A stretch of 64,000 bases of DNA from Gonocerus acuteangulatus (Eukaryota > Arthropoda > Insecta > Hemiptera > Coreidae), in assembly GCA_946811695.1 (NCBI GenBank), contig OX328123.1, forward strand, positions 14,415,162-14,479,161, read 5' to 3'. The notes beneath the pieces are model-generated. The model worked only from the letters and a program-made list of their open reading frames with translations. It ran no database searches and was not told where the DNA came from. The translations under genes were made by a program, and so were the position numbers. This document shows, one piece after another, positions 63,301-64,000 of this stretch; the stretch's first letter is position 1, and each line of letters opens with the position of its first letter.

Positions 63301-63730
63301 CATGCATGCTCTAACCAGTGATGTTAAATACCCGGGTATTTATACTTCAGGGTAAATACCCAGGGTAAATTAAGATATTTAACTAAATCGCGACTCGATT
63401 TAATCGAATATTGTAAAATGTGCCGGATCTCGCCAGTTCAGAGGTGTTGAAACACTGAGAAACTAATAAAACAATAATAAATGATAAAATAAGACAACTG
63501 AGAGGTTAATAAATTATTACCTGAGAGTTTCCCATGGACCTTCCAACTACCAATAAAACAAGTTGTTTGCCTAAATTTGATACTACTCTACTGCATTCAA
63601 AAATAAAAGTCCGACTCGCTATGCTATTTGCCCTATTTTTTCAGTTGTATATTAACAAGGAACACAAACCACTTAAAATGGTTTTGAGCTATTATAATAA
63701 ATATTAAAAGCATATTTTTCCCTAATAAGC
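63301..63730. other. No gene seen; includes a TACCCGGGTA palindrome
   Basis: AAATACCCGGGTATTTATAC with nearby GGGTAAATACCCAGGGTAAA (63328-63375) forms a small dyad-rich patch. No coding signal. Confidence 0.4.
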
Positions 63731-63734
63731 CTTT

Positions 63735-63875
63735 CTTTTTAGTGCGGTTCCTCCCTCCCTTCATAGGGAGGAACCCCGCTTATAAGGTTGATCTCATAAA
63801 ACAATCCGGAAGTGCCGACTAGAAAATTTTGCGTTTCAGAACCCCTAGAGACCGAAAATGACGGTGGCTCAAATT

Positions 63876-63929
<54 letters not shown>
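63735..63929 (-). repeat. Complement of the (TA)n-centred repeat at 28270-28425
   Basis: CCTCCCTTCATAGGGAGGAA, GAAGTGCCGACTAGAAAATT and AGAGACCGAAAATGACGG lead into (TA)n at 63878-63929. Confidence 0.7.
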
Positions 63930-63931
<2 letters not shown>

Positions 63932-64000
63932 AATGATCTATAAGGGGGTGCTCTAGAAAGAGTCAGTTTCTGGTTTCTGGCATAGCAAAGAGTAGCATTC

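Overview
This is an insect nuclear-genome window: AT-rich, intron-bearing, and dominated by transposable elements and long (TA)n microsatellites. Evidence for an insect: a CYP3-clan (CYP6-like) cytochrome P450 split by canonical GT-AG introns, a mag-type Ty3/gypsy element, Jockey-like LINE ends, tRNA-derived SINEs, mariner, hAT, pogo and piggyBac-type DNA elements, and Penelope-like element (PLE) debris. The order cannot be assigned from sequence alone. There are no operons, prokaryotic genes or CRISPR arrays.

Host genes: one gene is fully readable. It is a P450 on the minus strand, 60177 to 47897, in seven exons whose phases all agree and which sum to 1566 nt (521 aa plus stop). Helix C WxxxR, I-helix AGFEVT, ExxR (ETQR), PERF and the heme-cysteine loop are all present. 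Its introns hold a PLE hairpin, a fold-back element, SINEs, a LINE fragment, a 1.2-kb hAT-like element and a piggyBac-type MITE. A second, orphan P450 terminal exon (34666 to 34503, minus) lies about 13 kb downstream, open and with an intact splice acceptor, but with no recognisable upstream exons in the window.

Layout: 1-9 kb holds a SINE inside an inverted-repeat element, a 2-kb DNA transposon with very long terminal inverted repeats (2385-4361), a LINE end, a hAT-type MITE, a PLE hairpin and a GA-rich minisatellite. 9-16 kb holds a fold-back element split by a gypsy element (11652-15882) with identical 152-bp LTRs and a CTAGT target duplication; an unsplit copy of the fold-back at 56765-57451 shows the empty site. 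16-23 kb holds Jockey-like LINE fragments, a PLE endonuclease remnant between inverted pseudo-LTRs, a 351-bp near-perfect palindrome and a hAT transposase tail. 23-40 kb is a mosaic of a few related repeat families in many copies, plus a pogo-like element and the orphan P450 exon. 40-47.5 kb holds MITEs, a broken ORF of an arthropod multicopy family, a non-LTR retrotransposon and a deleted mariner. 47.9-60.2 kb is the P450 gene. 60-64 kb returns to the repeat mosaic.

Most notable signal: at seven loci the PLE-type repeats carry one structural core (CTGANGA-like box, short hairpin, GAAAC box) although primary sequence differs. This is the layout of a hammerhead ribozyme, which is known from PLE pseudo-LTRs. 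One locus still encodes the end of a PLE GIY-YIG endonuclease, tying the motif to that element class in this window.
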